Shown in pieces: positions 49,911-51,043 of a stretch of 51,043 bases of DNA (positions are counted from its first letter, which is position 1; every line of letters starts with the position of its first letter). Both the position numbers and the translations under genes were made by a program. The notes below the pieces were generated by a model. That model had not been told where the DNA came from. It saw only the letters and a program-made list of their open reading frames with translations, and ran no database searches. Location of the stretch: contig NZ_NKHL01000086.1 of NCBI RefSeq assembly GCF_002934685.1, positions 1 to 51,043 of the forward strand, read 5' to 3'. The stretch is from Pseudomonas bohemica (GTDB lineage: Bacteria; Pseudomonadota; Gammaproteobacteria; Pseudomonadales; Pseudomonadaceae).

Positions 49911-50644
49911 CTACTTGGGGGCTACCTGAGGGCCTGAGTTATTCAAGTCCTTCAGCGCTTCAGAATCATCGCCACCAAGCCACACGTTCACGCTGGCAAC
50001 GCTCTCTTGCGACAACTTGCCGGCCCAGCGATTCAGAATGAACAGATTGGTGATGAAGTCATACTGCGATTTCAGCAGATCGGAGTTCTTGGCCATCTGC
50101 CTGGCATACAAGGCATTGACGCGATCGAGGCTACCTTGGGTGGCGCGCCGCTCGGCCGATACCAGCGCCAGCGCATCGTCGGCTGCCAGCGCAGCGAAAT
50201 ACCGCTTGGCCAGATCGACCGTGGCTTCAGCCTGAGAGTCCTCGGACTGCAAGCTCTTCTGCAACGTGACTCTCTTAGCCTTCTGATACCGCTCCCACGC
50301 CTCTTTGTTGTAGACGAACTGGCTCAGGTTCAGCGAATAGCTTTTGTTGTCATAGATATCCCGCGACAGATCGTCCTTGCGCAGAATCCGGTTGATGTTG
50401 CTGCTCGCCGTGACCTGCGGCAGCAACCCACCAAACGCTTCGCGCTCCTGCTGTTTTGCAGAGCGTGCATGGGCGTAGGCCGACAGGATGCGTGGATCTT
50501 CAAGCCGAGACTCTTTGTACAACGTCATCAAGTCGAGGGAATAGGTCGAAGCACTAACCTGTTGCGGGGCCGCGGGCTGCGCCGCATTCGCGTTGAGCGC
50601 AAACACCCAAAAAGCGGACCGGGAAGCATACTGGCCACGGTCAT
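49911..50644 (-). pseudogene. TolC-family outer-membrane secretion channel (LapE-like), decayed
   Basis: ATG at 50644 overlaps the HlyD stop (ATGA). The frame MTVASMLPGPLFG is broken after about 13 codons; adding one T to the T5 run at 50609-50613 restores the signal peptide reading FWVFALNANAAQ. The body then runs TYSLDLMTLYKESRLEDPR to YARQMAKNSDLLK and joins at once to SQYDFITNLFILNRWAGKL. In TolC proteins of this class some 200 or more residues lie between these blocks, so a large in-frame deletion near 50065-50090 is inferred. The remaining 231 codons could not form the usual barrel-tunnel. Confidence 0.85.
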
Positions 50645-51043
50645 TCCTCGATCATCGACTTGGCGAACATGTTGCGCGCAGGCTTGAGCAGGTACTGCAG
50701 CATGGTGCGGTCGCCCGCATTGATCAGCACTTCCGCAGGCATCCCCGGCTGCAACTTGCGATCGCCCAAACGCTTCAGGCCTTCATCGGTGAATTTCACC
50801 CGCACCAGGTAATAGCCCTCGCCGGTTTTCTCGTCGGTAAGACGGTCAGCCGAAATTCGCGTGACCTGCCCCTGAATCACTGGCGTGGTGGCAGCGTTGA
50901 ACGCGCTGAAGCGAATGTCGGTGAGCTTGCCGAGGGTGATGCGGTCGATGTCGTTCGTCGATACGTGCGCCTCCACTACCAAGTCCGATGATTCCGGCAC
51001 GATGTCCAGCAGCGGCGTTCCCGCGCTGACCACCCCCCCCCCC
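50641..51043 (-). CDS. HlyD-family type I secretion adaptor (LapC-like), partial
   Basis: The C-terminal 130 residues of a membrane fusion protein: GTPLLDIVPESSDLVVEAHV, the beta-barrel segment, and LQPGMPAEVLI with the conserved C-terminal helix (YLLKPARNMF). The 5' part runs off the window. The last 11 bases are C; GTG at 51033 is valine inside the protein, not a true start. It overlaps the TolC-type pseudogene by four bases. Its linkage to lapD/lapG suggests adhesin export. Confidence 0.88.
   Translation of the reverse strand, partial: GGGVVSAGTPLLDIVPESSDLVVEAHVSTNDIDRITLGKLTDIRFSAFNAATTPVIQGQVTRISADRLTDEKTGEGYYLVRVKFTDEGLKRLGDRKLQPGMPAEVLINAGDRTMLQYLLKPARNMFAKSMIEE
51033..51043. other. 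Terminal run of 11 C
   Basis: The window ends in 11 consecutive C inside the hlyD-type gene, where homologues would encode varied residues before VSAGTPLL. Most likely a poly-G sequencing or assembly artefact at a contig end. Confidence 0.7.

Overview
The window reads as a chromosomal stretch of a Pseudomonas, probably from the P. syringae/P. fluorescens side of the genus rather than P. aeruginosa. The case rests on gene order (cbrX-cbrA-cbrB-crcZ-pcnB-folK-panB-panC, dksA-gluQ, ilvI-ilvH-ilvC-pssA-msrP-msrQ), a PrrF-type iron sRNA, a CrcZ-type sRNA, and many short palindromic REP/REPIN repeats of the type common in these species. Nearly everything is core genome. I see no prophage, insertion sequence, CRISPR array or tRNA. 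The two ends look like assembly boundaries: the left end lies inside the promoter and leader of what looks like an rRNA operon, and the right end is a run of 11 C.

Layout. 1-95: rRNA-type promoter pointing left off the window. 81-6070 (minus): msrQ, msrP, pssA, ilvC, ilvH, ilvI (methionine sulfoxide repair, phospholipid and branched-chain amino acid synthesis), with a roughly 400-bp regulatory leader before ilvI. 6479-12947: a DUF4124 protein, the mrcB-lpoP-yqcC group (peptidoglycan synthesis), an APH-like/P-loop kinase fusion, a pentapeptide-repeat protein and a TfoX C-terminal-domain protein. 12968-17248: iron and heme block with prrF, deoC, hmuTUV and a Rieske protein, with two Fur boxes. 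17226-20000: sfsA, an aminotransferase and dksA. 20160-30455: gluQ, the CbrA/CbrB carbon-nitrogen balance system with its sRNA CrcZ, pcnB, folK, panB and panC. 30783-37092: pgi, acetyl-CoA synthetase, an MpaB-type oxygenase and a thiolase. 37206-39959: an mgtA Mg2+ ATPase broken by one in-frame UGA. 40617-45025: an RlmI-like methyltransferase, a large DUF748 protein and a DUF2845 protein. 45178-45717: gene remnants. 45916-51043: the c-di-GMP adhesion module lapD-lapG, a glycosyltransferase, and a type I secretion pair in which the outer-membrane component is decayed.

Regulatory logic visible here: Fur controls prrF and probably hmuTUV; CbrB with sigma-54 drives crcZ, whose A-rich motifs would titrate Hfq/Crc; LapD is a degenerate c-di-GMP receptor that would restrain the LapG protease encoded next to it.

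The most interesting observations are the single-stop mgtA, the decayed LapE-like channel, the remnant cluster at 45.2-45.7 kb, the architecture of the crcZ control region (a CbrB palindrome abutting the cbrB terminator), the ilvI leader with a candidate leader peptide, the reduced prrF/heme locus, and seven REPINs of one family. I did not find a clearly new multi-gene system.
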